This document shows, piece by piece, positions 22,879 through 31,499 of a stretch of 64,000 bases of DNA (positions are counted from its first letter, which is position 1; each line of letters begins with the position of its first letter). The notes beneath the pieces were generated by a model. The model saw only the letters and a list, made by a program, of their open reading frames with translations, did not search any database and had not been told where the DNA came from. Origin of the DNA: JALQTD01 sp965656785 (lineage in GTDB: Bacteria; Bacteroidota; Bacteroidia; Flavobacteriales_D; Sanyastnellaceae); contig CBFHLY010000008.1 of assembly GCA_965656785.1 (NCBI GenBank), positions 1-64,000 of the forward strand. The letters run 5' to 3'. The translations under genes were made by a program, and so were the position numbers.

Positions 22879-24777
22879 ATGGCAAGGCACCAACCCGATT
22901 CCGATGGCAAGAAGTTCGAATGGAAGAACTGGTCGCGGGTCAAGCGCGTCGGCCGCTACCTCCGACCCTATGCGTGGGGGTACGCCGTCGGCATCCTCAT
23001 CATTTCCATCAGCAGCGTCCTGACGCTGTTCGTCACCCGGATGTGGGGCCAGCTCGGCGGCGTGGGCGTCAGTGGGGAAGCGGCGGCGGGGCCGGACATG
23101 TTGGGCGGGCTGGGCATTGACATGGGGGACTTGCAGGCCATTGGCTGGGCGATTTTGGCCATCCTCGGCGTACAAGCGGTGCTGAGCTTCATCCGCGTCT
23201 ACCTGTTCGCCCACATGACTGAAAACATGATGCTTGCGATGCGGCGCGATGCGTTCCAAGCGGTGGTGAGCCTGCCGATGTCCTATTACGACACGCACAG
23301 CGTCGGCGATTTGAACAGCCGCATTTCAGCGGACGTGACCGCGGTGCAAGATGTGTTCACCACGACGTTGGCGGAATTGTTGCGCCAAATCATCATCGTC
23401 ATCGGAGGCATCGCAGCCCTCCTTTACTTCTCGGTCCACTTGACCCTGCTGATGTTGGGGACGCTGCCGGTCATGATTCTGGCGGCGATTGGGTTTGGCC
23501 GATTCATCCGCAAGCTGTCCAAGCGGACCCAAGATCAAGTCGCCACGTCGAACGGCGTGGTCCAAGAATCGCTGACCGGCATGGTGAGCGTCAAGAGCTT
23601 CGCCAACGAGGCGCTTGAAATCCTGCGCTACCTGGCGAGCATTCGGGAAATCCGGACGCTGGCGATGCGCGGGGCGATTTGGCGCGGGGCCTTCGCGTCG
23701 TTCATCATCCTGTTCATCTTCGGAGCCATCACGCTCGTGATTTTCCGCGGAGCCGATTTGATGGCGCAAGGCGGACTGGCTTCGGAGCACTTCTTCACCT
23801 TCCTGCTCATGACGGGCCTGGTGGCGGGCTCCATCGGCGGTCTGGCGGCGCAATTCAGCGCGCTGCAGCGGGGGTTGGGGGCCATCGACACGTTGATGGA
23901 CTTGCTGCACGAAGAGCGGGAACCCGTCCGAACGGCGACGGAACTGCCGGCCACTGGAAGCGAGCCGGAGCACCCGAGCGATTTGGAGGCGGCGGCGCGG
24001 GATTGGCTGCAACCGGCATCCCTGCCGAAAATGAAGGGCGCAGTGGTCTTTGATCACGTAGCGTTCCACTACCCGAACCGGTCGGACGTTCCGGTGCTGC
24101 GCGACCTGAACTTGCGCATCGCAGCGGGCGAGCAGGTCGCCCTGGTCGGCCCATCCGGAGCGGGCAAGTCCACCATCGCCTCCCTCCTCCTGCGTTTCCA
24201 CGAACCCACCGCGGGGACCATCGCCGTGGACGGAAAGCCCCTCTCGGAATACCCGCTCACGGGGTACCGGCTGCGCATCGCGTACGTTCCTCAGGAGGTG
24301 ATCCTCTTCGGCGGGGACATCCGATCGAACATCGCCTACGGCAAGCCCGGGGCCACGGATGCCGAAATCGAAGCCGCTGCGCAGCAGGCGAATGCGCACG
24401 ACTTCATCCTCGGCTTTCCGGAGGGCTACGGCACACTTGTAGGCGACCGCGGCGTGCAACTCAGTGGTGGACAGCGCCAGCGCATCGCCATTGCGCGGGC
24501 CATCCTGCGCGATCCGGATTTGCTCCTCCTCGACGAAGCCACGAGCGCGCTGGACACCGCGTCCGAGAAGGAAGTCCAAATCGCACTCGAGCGCCTCATG
24601 ACCGGCCGCTCCAGCCTGGTCATCGCCCACCGGTTATCCACGATTCGCCACGCCGACCGCATCGCCGTGCTGAGCGACGGGTCGGTAGCCGAAGAAGGCA
24701 CGCACGATGAACTGATGGCGACTGGTGGATTGTACCGGAATTTGGTCGAGAACCAAGAACTCATCAGCAGTTCATGA
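22879..24777 (+). CDS. MsbA-type ABC exporter, fused permease and ATPase
   Basis: Half-transporter that works as a homodimer in the inner membrane, exporting lipids, drugs or peptides. 632 residues: six transmembrane helices in the first about 330 (e.g. YAVGILIISISSVLTLFV, LLRQIIIVIGGIAALLYF, GAFASFIILFIFGAITLVIF), then the ATPase: Walker A GPSGAGKST at 424-432, signature VQLSGGQRQRIAIARAILRDPD, Walker B LLLLDEATSALD, and the H-loop VIAHRLST. The N-terminal cytosolic stretch (KKFEWKNWSRVKRVGRYLRP) is typical of this subfamily. A linker of about 45 residues rich in Glu/Pro (340-385) joins the halves. Substrate is unknown; it sits ahead of gmd but has its own promoter. Confidence 0.93.
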   Translation: MARHQPDSDGKKFEWKNWSRVKRVGRYLRPYAWGYAVGILIISISSVLTLFVTRMWGQLGGVGVSGEAAAGPDMLGGLGIDMGDLQAIGWAILAILGVQAVLSFIRVYLFAHMTENMMLAMRRDAFQAVVSLPMSYYDTHSVGDLNSRISADVTAVQDVFTTTLAELLRQIIIVIGGIAALLYFSVHLTLLMLGTLPVMILAAIGFGRFIRKLSKRTQDQVATSNGVVQESLTGMVSVKSFANEALEILRYLASIREIRTLAMRGAIWRGAFASFIILFIFGAITLVIFRGADLMAQGGLASEHFFTFLLMTGLVAGSIGGLAAQFSALQRGLGAIDTLMDLLHEEREPVRTATELPATGSEPEHPSDLEAAARDWLQPASLPKMKGAVVFDHVAFHYPNRSDVPVLRDLNLRIAAGEQVALVGPSGAGKSTIASLLLRFHEPTAGTIAVDGKPLSEYPLTGYRLRIAYVPQEVILFGGDIRSNIAYGKPGATDAEIEAAAQQANAHDFILGFPEGYGTLVGDRGVQLSGGQRQRIAIARAILRDPDLLLLDEATSALDTASEKEVQIALERLMTGRSSLVIAHRLSTIRHADRIAVLSDGSVAEEGTHDELMATGGLYRNLVENQELISSS

Positions 24778-24847
24778 GGCCCCAGCCCGCTTGGATTGCG
24801 TAACTTGCAAGGTGTGGGAAACCCATCCATTTGCAAAAAGACAATTC

Positions 24848-25933
24848 ATGAAGCGTGCGCTGATTACCGGGATTACGGGCCAGGATGGCTCTTATTTGGC
24901 TGAATTGCTGTTGGACAAAGGATATGAGGTGCACGGCATCAAGCGCCGAGCTTCTCAGTTCAACACCGACCGCATTGACCACATTTACCAAGATTTGCAC
25001 ACCACTGGAGCGCGATTTCGGCTCCATTACGGGGACTTGACCGACTCCACCAACCTCATCCGGATCATCCAGGAGGTCAAGCCGGACGAAATCTACAACC
25101 TCGCGGCAATGAGCCACGTGAAGGTCAGTTTCGATACGCCCGAATACACGGCCAACGCAGACGGAATCGGCACCTTGCGCATCCTCGAGGCCATCCGCAT
25201 CCTCGGCATGGAGCGGGACGTGCGGTTTTACCAAGCGTCCACGTCGGAGCTCTATGGGCTGGTGCAGGAAGTGCCGCAGTCCGAGACGACGCCGTTTTAT
25301 CCGAGGAGCCCGTATGGGGTGGCCAAATTGTATGGGTTTTGGATCGTCAAGAACTACCGCGAATCCTACGGCATCCACGCCTCGAACGGCATCCTGTTCA
25401 ACCACGAGAGCCCGCGGCGGGGCGAAACCTTCGTAACGCGGAAAATCACGCGGGCGTCGGCGGCGATCCACCTCGGACTGCAGGACCGGCTGTACCTCGG
25501 CAACCTCGACGCCCAGCGCGACTGGGGCCACGCACGGGATTACGTGGAGGGCATGTGGCGCATGCTGCAGCAGGACACGCCGGACGATTACGTGCTCGCC
25601 ACGGGACGGACGGTGGCCATCCGGGAATTCGTGAACCTGGCGTTCGCAGAAGTGGGCATCGCGCTGGATTGGCAGGGCAGCGGGGTCAACGAAATCGGGG
25701 TGTGCACGAAGACGGGGCGGACCCTCGTAGCGGTGGACCCGCGGTATTTCCGACCGGCTGAGGTTGAATTGTTGGTGGGGAATGCAGCGAAGGCGAAGCG
25801 GGTTTTGGGCTGGGAAGCCACCACGACCCTAGAAGCGATGTGCAGCGAAATGGTCGCCTCGGACATCGAACTGTTCCAGCGCAGCGAATTGCTCAAGGCG
25901 GGCGGTCACACCACTTACATCCCCCAAGAATGA
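24848..25933 (+). CDS. gmd: GDP-mannose 4,6-dehydratase
   Basis: Short-chain dehydrogenase/reductase-type enzyme turning GDP-mannose into GDP-4-keto-6-deoxymannose, precursor of GDP-fucose, rhamnose or perosamine in surface glycans. 361 residues starting MKRALITGITGQDGSYLAELLL at ATG 24848; the frame is open further upstream but without conserved sequence. The catalytic residues are in STSELYG (Ser/Thr132, Glu134) and Tyr156-x-x-x-Lys160 (SPYGVAK). Other motifs are KRRASQFNTDRIDH, NHESPRRGETFVTRKI and QRDWGHARDYVEGMW. GDP-fucose synthase is not adjacent; the next gene is unknown and overlaps by four bases. Confidence 0.96.
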   Translation: MKRALITGITGQDGSYLAELLLDKGYEVHGIKRRASQFNTDRIDHIYQDLHTTGARFRLHYGDLTDSTNLIRIIQEVKPDEIYNLAAMSHVKVSFDTPEYTANADGIGTLRILEAIRILGMERDVRFYQASTSELYGLVQEVPQSETTPFYPRSPYGVAKLYGFWIVKNYRESYGIHASNGILFNHESPRRGETFVTRKITRASAAIHLGLQDRLYLGNLDAQRDWGHARDYVEGMWRMLQQDTPDDYVLATGRTVAIREFVNLAFAEVGIALDWQGSGVNEIGVCTKTGRTLVAVDPRYFRPAEVELLVGNAAKAKRVLGWEATTTLEAMCSEMVASDIELFQRSELLKAGGHTTYIPQE

Positions 25934-26499
25934 ACGGATACGCGAAAGGGCTTCAACAATACCGGTCGGCCCTTGCCGATGTGGATGCGGCTCGGCAAGC
26001 TTGGCCCGAAGTGCGGTCGTTGCTGGAGCGCACGTTGAACGCCATCGGCTCGGAAGAACGGGTGGCTTGGGAAGTGCAAGTGAACGACGTGTTCACGCAC
26101 CGGGAATCGGTCATTGCGACCTTGGGGCGGCGTCCTTCGCCGTTCCAATACAACCCGGATTCGCCCATTAACCAAGTCATGAACAACGACGATGTGCTGC
26201 ACAAGGAATTCGGCGCGCTCGTGTTTTCCCAGCTGACGAATGGCCGCGTGGCGGCGTGGGTTCAATTCCCGCAGTGCGATCAATTTGCCAGCGAATCGGA
26301 CGAAGCCACACGGGTGCTGGGCATCGGTGGCGCGGAGGAATGGGACGAAGCGCGCATCCATCGAGTGGTCGGGGCGTTCTTTGAAGCCCTTGCCCATTGG
26401 GAGCAAGACACCCAGGCCACGGATTCTCCCTCGCCAGTGGGCTTCCAGATCAACCGCAACGAGGCGTCGACCGTGAACAGCAGCGAGGCGACGGAATGA
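25930..26499 (+). CDS. Uncharacterised cytoplasmic protein coupled to gmd
   Basis: 189 residues, no signal peptide or membrane segment. The start ATGA overlaps the gmd stop. The sequence is mixed alpha/beta with acidic patches: an N-terminal helix (MNGYAKGLQQYRSALADVDAARQAWPEVRSLLERTLNAI, amphipathic), a middle part with conserved-looking FTHRESVIATLGRRPSPFQY and MNNDDVLHKEFGALVFSQLTNGRVAAWVQFPQ, and a low-complexity Ser/Thr/Glu tail. I do not recognise the family. Overlap with gmd implies cotranslation, but nothing in the sequence shows a sugar-nucleotide function. Confidence 0.7.
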   Translation: MNGYAKGLQQYRSALADVDAARQAWPEVRSLLERTLNAIGSEERVAWEVQVNDVFTHRESVIATLGRRPSPFQYNPDSPINQVMNNDDVLHKEFGALVFSQLTNGRVAAWVQFPQCDQFASESDEATRVLGIGGAEEWDEARIHRVVGAFFEALAHWEQDTQATDSPSPVGFQINRNEASTVNSSEATE

Positions 26500-26500
26500 A

Positions 26501-26548
26501 TTGACAGGTGTTTTCGTCGTGATATTATACGATTCTGTCGTATATTTA
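26501..26548 (+). promoter_or_regulatory. AT-rich promoter region with two box sets and an imperfect repeat
   Basis: Two promoter readings overlap here. One resembles a sigma70 site: TTGACA (26501-26506), 16 bp, TATTAT (26523-26528). The other is the local -7 type, TATATTTA (26541-26548), ending exactly four bases before the ATG at 26553. The core also contains an imperfect direct repeat: TCGTGATATTATAC (26517-26530) and TCGTATATTTATAC (26538-26551). This is the most AT-rich short stretch of the neighbourhood. Confidence 0.4.
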
Positions 26549-26552
26549 TACC

Positions 26553-27014
26553 ATGACACGGACGAAATGCATGCTTTTGGCAGGGGCGTTGCTGACGTTG
26601 GGGTGCGGATTCGCCCAAGAGGGTCCGGTGGCCATCGCGGAGGTGGAAGCGGAGCTCGTGTTTGGCCCTTTGGTGGCTCCGCTGGAGGTGATGGAGCGGG
26701 ATGGTTTGGCTTACCAAACCACGCCCTTCGATTGGGGCGTTGCACCCCTAGGACCGATGGATGCCGAGGCCTGCACCTATGCGTGCACCCAATTGAACGG
26801 GAAGCTGATTTGGCCCTTTGAGATGCAGGTTGCGGCGCGGCCGGTTCAACGCCACTTGATTCGGATGGGGTACCGGCCGGATGCGGTTTGGGTCGAGACG
26901 GGCAAGGGCCCCGAAGCCCGACCCCTCCCGTACGACGAGCAAGCCAAGGCCATCCGCATCAAGCGCACCGCCTATCAGCCGATGTGCCTCTGCACGGGCG
27001 CCGTCATCGACTGA
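26553..27014 (+). CDS. Unknown secreted protein with CxxxC and CxC pairs
   Basis: 153 residues with a signal peptide (MTRTKCMLLAGALLTLGCGFAQ; cleavage after the Ala before Gln, or a weak lipobox at LGC). The mature part has ACTYACTQLNG (a CxxxC near residues 74-78) and a C-terminal PMCLCTGAVID (CxC), with few other Cys, so disulfides or metal binding are possible. It includes RPVQRHLIRMGYRPDAVWVETG and a basic KAIRIKRTAYQ stretch. I know of no family. It has its own AT-rich promoter and overlaps the end of the convergent TolC gene by 11 bases. Confidence 0.6.
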   Translation: MTRTKCMLLAGALLTLGCGFAQEGPVAIAEVEAELVFGPLVAPLEVMERDGLAYQTTPFDWGVAPLGPMDAEACTYACTQLNGKLIWPFEMQVAARPVQRHLIRMGYRPDAVWVETGKGPEARPLPYDEQAKAIRIKRTAYQPMCLCTGAVID

Positions 27015-28341
27015 CCCGCTCAGGCCGCAGCCCTCCAGCCAGCCGCTGCACTTCAATCGACGCAGCATTCCAGGCCGCGAGGACTTGCAACCGCCCGACC
27101 TCCGCTTGGAGCAGCGCCAACTGCAGTTCCCGCACATCCAACGACGTCAGCGCACCGAAGGTGTAGCGGTCGGATGCAATGGACACCAGAGCTTCTGCGT
27201 TCTCGACCGAGCGGTCCGACAGCGCATGGAGCTGAGCTTGGGATTCGAACCGATCCACGGCATTGCGCAGTACCACCAAGGTGGACTGGACTTGGTTTTC
27301 CGTCGCCGTGGAGGCGAGGTCCAGCTGGATGCGCGCTTGGTCGATGGCCCGGCGGGTTGCGCCCCCATTGAACAGGTTGAAATTGAGGGTGAGCGCCGCA
27401 GAACTGTTCTTCACGCGGCTCTGACCATTGAGGGCACCGGCGGAGATTTGATTCGACTGGTCGGCGTAACTGGCGGTCAGGCTGAGCACCGGATAGAGCC
27501 GAGCATGCGCTTGGTCGAGCTGGGTTTCCGCCAGGGCTTCACCGAGGAGGGCGTTGCGGATGCTCGTTTCGGATTGCGCGATTTGGCTTTCGAGTTGGGC
27601 CAAATCCGGAAGCGCCCCCGGAATGCCCAACTCCGAATCGAACGTCCAATCCACCTGCGCCTCCTCGCCCATCAGCAGATTCAAGTTCCGAACGGCCGCC
27701 CGGCGCGCCAATTCTTGCTGGATCCAAGCAGTGCTGTCCGCAAGCAACGCGTTCTCGAACTGCAGCCGATCGAAGGAACCCGCCGCACCCACCGCCTCGC
27801 GGTTTTCGAGCCAACCGATGCGGTCCTGAGTGAAGCGCATGGAACGGGAAAGGGCTTCGAGCAAGGCGTCTTGCACCAAGACGGCGTCGTAGGCCAGGAG
27901 CACCGCCTGAGCCGTTTGTTCGACCAGCAACTCGACCTCTCCGCCCGCCTGGGCTTCCAACAAATCCAGGGCGCGCTTATTCGCGAACATGCCCATCCCG
28001 TCGAACAGCGTCCAGCTGGCCTGTCCCCCGATGTTGAATCCCGAGGATTCCAGCCGTTCCTGCAGGAATGCCGCAGGGTTTTCGCGCTGATCGGAAACGG
28101 AACTCGATGGCGTGGCCGTGAGGGTCACACGGGGCAACGCGCCGGCCGCGCCCCAGTCGTTTCCGGCCGCGGCGAGGTCCGCCCGCAACTGCACGAGCTT
28201 CAAGCCGTAATTGTGCTCGAGGGCCCGGGTCAACGCAGCTTCCCGCGTCAAAGACTCCTGCGCCAGCGCAGCATGCGTGCCCAACGCCAAGGCGACGACG
28301 AGCAGCGTCGAGGGGATCAAGGATCGCTTCATCGGTTTCAT
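27004..28341 (-). CDS. TolC family outer-membrane channel of an RND efflux operon
   Basis: 445 residues from the ATG at 28341, which overlaps the permease stop (TGATG). The signal peptide is ALALGTHAALAQ. Two outer-membrane-efflux halves follow: SLTREAALTRALEHNYGLKLVQLRADLAAAG at the start of the first, and LAQLESQIAQSETSIRNALLGEALAETQLDQAHARLYPVLSLTASY in the second. The end has the typical TFGALTSLDVRELQLALLQAEVGRLQVLAAWN. It is the third gene of an HlyD-RND-TolC operon, so it most likely forms the exit duct for that pump. Confidence 0.92.
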   Translation of the reverse strand: MKPMKRSLIPSTLLVVALALGTHAALAQESLTREAALTRALEHNYGLKLVQLRADLAAAGNDWGAAGALPRVTLTATPSSSVSDQRENPAAFLQERLESSGFNIGGQASWTLFDGMGMFANKRALDLLEAQAGGEVELLVEQTAQAVLLAYDAVLVQDALLEALSRSMRFTQDRIGWLENREAVGAAGSFDRLQFENALLADSTAWIQQELARRAAVRNLNLLMGEEAQVDWTFDSELGIPGALPDLAQLESQIAQSETSIRNALLGEALAETQLDQAHARLYPVLSLTASYADQSNQISAGALNGQSRVKNSSAALTLNFNLFNGGATRRAIDQARIQLDLASTATENQVQSTLVVLRNAVDRFESQAQLHALSDRSVENAEALVSIASDRYTFGALTSLDVRELQLALLQAEVGRLQVLAAWNAASIEVQRLAGGLRPERVSR

Positions 28342-31300
28342 CAGTGGTGGGTCATGTCGTCCAAATCGACCAGCTCCCTGCGAGCCGGTTCCGCATCCAA
28401 CGGCGTCAGCCAGTCCCCCCGTTTGACCCACACCCAAGAACGGTGCAACGGGTTGATCCACTGCAAGAAAACCGGCAACAGAATCAAGATGATGACCGTC
28501 ACAAACAGCAAACCGAACGCAACCGAAATGGCCATCGGGATGAGGAATTGCGCCTGGAAACTCTTGTTCAGCATCAGCGGAGCAAGGCCCGCAACCGTCG
28601 TCACCGAGGTCAGCAAAATCGGCCGGAAACGCGACATCCCCGCTTCCCAAATGGCCTCCCGCACCTCCATGCCTTGCTTCAAATAACCGTTGAACGCCGC
28701 CACGAACACGAGCGCGTCGTTCACCAAAATCCCCACCAACGCCAGCATCCCAAGGATGGAAAACAGGCTGATTTGCGCCCCCATGAACCAGTGGCCGAGG
28801 CTCACGCCGATCAAGCCGAAGGGAATGAGCCCGAACACCGCGAGCCCTTGCAGCGGCGAGCGGAACGTCAGGATGATGATGAACAGCATGATCGCGAACA
28901 CCAGCGGCATCACGGCTTGGATGGAACGCTGGGATTTCGCTTGCTCGCGGTTTTGGCCTTCAAAACTGGCCGTAACGGAAGGATAGTGGGCCAAAATCTC
29001 CGGCACCACACGCGCCCGAATGTCGGCGTTCGCATCGGTCGCCGACACCCACGGGCCGGCCAAATCCGCCCCCACCTGCACCTCGCGCTGCCCGTACAAC
29101 CGATTGATGGCACTGACCCCGCGGCCCATGCGCAACTCCGCCACCTCCGTCAGCGGCACGAGCGCGCCCGTCACCGTGCGCACCCGGAAGTTTTCAAGCG
29201 CACCCACCGAAGCCCGATCCCGCTCGTCAATGCGCACCCACACGCGCACTTCATCGCGTCCGCGCTGCAACCGCTGCACTTCCGAACCGAAATAACCCTG
29301 ACGGATTTGGGACATCACTTCCAACTCCGTGAGCCCCAACTGATAAGCTCGCGGCTTCAACTCCACCTCCACTTCTTGCGCCCCCTCCTGGTTGTTGTCG
29401 GTGACGTCCTTCAAATCGTCCCGATTCAACATCGCCTCCTTCAGTTCCTTCGTGGCCGCCTCCAGCGCCTTCAAATCGTTGCCCAACAACGACACCGAAA
29501 CCGGCCGCCCAAACGGACTGAACGCCGCAAAGCTCAAGTTCTCCGCCCCGTACACCGGGCCCACCCGCTCCCGAATCATCGCGCTGATGTCGGTCGACTG
29601 CATGCCACGCCGCTCCCCATCGAGCAGCTGCACGTTGATGAGTCCGTTGTACGTGGTCGGCCCGAGTCGCTTGTCCACGGCCTGGATCATTTGCAGGCCA
29701 TCCTCCCGCTGAGCACTCAGCTCCTCGTTCACTTCCCACACCACCGCTTCAATGCGATCGAGTTGGGCCTTCGTCACGCCTTCTCGCGTGCCCGATTGCA
29801 TGGCCAAATTGATGGTCAAGTTGTCCCCCTCGATGAACGGGAAAAAGGTCGTCTTCACGAACCCACCCCCGATGAGCCCCGGCACCGACACCAAAAACAC
29901 AAACCCAATGATGGCGAACATGATCCACGGCATCCGCAGCGCAAACCGCAACACCGGCGCGTAAACCCGATCCCGCAGCCCCTCCATGAGGGCCCGCATC
30001 CCCCGCTCCAACGCATTGGGCTTGAAGTCCTTGCGCAGCGCCCGAGAATGGCCGATGTGGGCGGGCAAAATCAACGCCCCTTCCACCAACGAAAACACCA
30101 GCGTCAAGATGATGACCTTCGCCATGTCCGTGAAGAAATCTCCCAACCGGCCTTCGATGAAGAAGAATGCCGAAAAAGCCACCACCGTCGTCAAGATGGC
30201 CGAGAACACCGCCGGCAGCACCTCGAGGGCTCCATCGATGGTCGCCCGCACCCGCGAAGCCCCCCGTTCATAATGTTGGTAGATGTTCTCCGCGATCACG
30301 ATGCCATCGTCCACGAGGATGCCGATGACCAAAATCATTCCGAACAACGAGATCACGTTGATCGTGATGCCCACATAATCCGCCACTAAGAACATGCCCA
30401 TGAACGACACGGGAATGGCCAAGGCCACCCAAAACGCAATCCGCACATTCAAAAACAAGGCAAGGAACAGCACCACCAGCAGGAAGCCCACCACCCCGTT
30501 GTTCACGAGCAGGTCGATCCGCTGGTTGAGCACCACGGACGAGTCGCGGATGACCTCGATGCGCGTGTCGCCTCCGCGGGCGTTGTACGCCTCGATGAAA
30601 TCGCGGATGTATTCCGTGATGACCAAAATCGATTCCGAGTTCAAGTTGTTCACCGTAACCACCGCCGCCGGCGCCCCGTTGAACCAGTTCCGCGACGGGT
30701 CGTTGTCGGCCCACCGATCCACCACCTCCGCCACGTCGGCCAGCCGCACCACCCGGCCCTCTCGGTCCGCCCGCACCACGATGTCCTTGAGCTCCTGCGC
30801 GGTGTACTCCCGGTACCGGCCCCGAATGATGAGCTCCTCGCTCGCCGTCTTCAACCGCCCGCCCGTGGCCTCAATGTTCGCCGCGCGCACCGCCGCCGTC
30901 ACTTGCGGAATCGTCAACCCCAGTTCCATCAAGGCGTCCTCCCGCAACCGGATTTCGATCTCCTCCTCCGGAAAACCGCTCAACGCAATCTGCGAAATGC
31001 CATCCACCGAACGGAGCTCCTGCTCAATCAACCGCGCCTCGCGCTTCAACACACGCAAATCGTCCACGCCCGTGATGGCGAAGGTGAAGGCCACGCCGAC
31101 CGCATCCTGCTTGTACACAATCGGCGGTTCCATGCCCACGGGGAAGCTCGCAATGCGGTCCACCGCGTTCTTCACGTCTTGGAGGATTTCGTCCGTCTCG
31201 CGGGCGTCGAGCACTTCGATGGTGATGCTGCCGGCGTTTTCGTTGCAAACGGATTTGACCTGGTCCAACCCCGCAATCCCTTGGAGGTTCTCCTCAATCT

Positions 31301-31499
31301 TCGCGACGATGCCTTCCTCGATCTCCTCCGGCGAGGCGCCCGGGTACACCACTTGCACCTGGATGGTCTTTGAAGCGACCTCCGGGAAGAAATTCGAACG
31401 CAGGTTCATCAAGCCGATGTAGCCCCCGATGAGGATGGCGATCATCAGCATGTCGCCGGTCAAGTTGTACTTGACGAAGTAGCGGATCAATCCTTGCAT
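28341..31499 (-). CDS. RND-family efflux permease (AcrB/HAE1-like)
   Basis: Inner-membrane proton-driven exporter. 1052 residues from the ATG at 31499, overlapping the adaptor stop; a GTG one codon upstream is possible. Two pseudo-repeats, each with six helices and a large periplasmic loop. The N-terminal end has LRSNFFPEVASKTIQVQVVYPGASPEEIEEGIVAKIEE; helix 4 carries the proton-relay pair Asp397-Asp398 in GILVDDGIVIAENIYQHYERG. The C-terminal half has GILVNDALVFVAAFNGYLKQGMEVREAIWEAGMSRFRPILLTSVTTVAGLAPL. Both diagnostic Asp residues are present, so it should be active. Substrates are unknown (drugs, bile-like amphiphiles or lipids are typical). Confidence 0.95.
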   Translation of the reverse strand: MQGLIRYFVKYNLTGDMLMIAILIGGYIGLMNLRSNFFPEVASKTIQVQVVYPGASPEEIEEGIVAKIEENLQGIAGLDQVKSVCNENAGSITIEVLDARETDEILQDVKNAVDRIASFPVGMEPPIVYKQDAVGVAFTFAITGVDDLRVLKREARLIEQELRSVDGISQIALSGFPEEEIEIRLREDALMELGLTIPQVTAAVRAANIEATGGRLKTASEELIIRGRYREYTAQELKDIVVRADREGRVVRLADVAEVVDRWADNDPSRNWFNGAPAAVVTVNNLNSESILVITEYIRDFIEAYNARGGDTRIEVIRDSSVVLNQRIDLLVNNGVVGFLLVVLFLALFLNVRIAFWVALAIPVSFMGMFLVADYVGITINVISLFGMILVIGILVDDGIVIAENIYQHYERGASRVRATIDGALEVLPAVFSAILTTVVAFSAFFFIEGRLGDFFTDMAKVIILTLVFSLVEGALILPAHIGHSRALRKDFKPNALERGMRALMEGLRDRVYAPVLRFALRMPWIMFAIIGFVFLVSVPGLIGGGFVKTTFFPFIEGDNLTINLAMQSGTREGVTKAQLDRIEAVVWEVNEELSAQREDGLQMIQAVDKRLGPTTYNGLINVQLLDGERRGMQSTDISAMIRERVGPVYGAENLSFAAFSPFGRPVSVSLLGNDLKALEAATKELKEAMLNRDDLKDVTDNNQEGAQEVEVELKPRAYQLGLTELEVMSQIRQGYFGSEVQRLQRGRDEVRVWVRIDERDRASVGALENFRVRTVTGALVPLTEVAELRMGRGVSAINRLYGQREVQVGADLAGPWVSATDANADIRARVVPEILAHYPSVTASFEGQNREQAKSQRSIQAVMPLVFAIMLFIIILTFRSPLQGLAVFGLIPFGLIGVSLGHWFMGAQISLFSILGMLALVGILVNDALVFVAAFNGYLKQGMEVREAIWEAGMSRFRPILLTSVTTVAGLAPLMLNKSFQAQFLIPMAISVAFGLLFVTVIILILLPVFLQWINPLHRSWVWVKRGDWLTPLDAEPARRELVDLDDMTHH

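Noticed and set aside
24800..24807. TAACTTGC as a promoter for gmd
   Set aside because: Two mismatches to TAnnTTTG, no -33 TTG at the usual distance and a 40-nt leader. Too weak to list beside the other boxes.
22879..27014. ABC exporter, gmd and following genes as a surface-polysaccharide cluster
   Set aside because: No glycosyltransferases or further nucleotide-sugar genes are present and each unit has its own promoter; gmd alone does not make a cluster.
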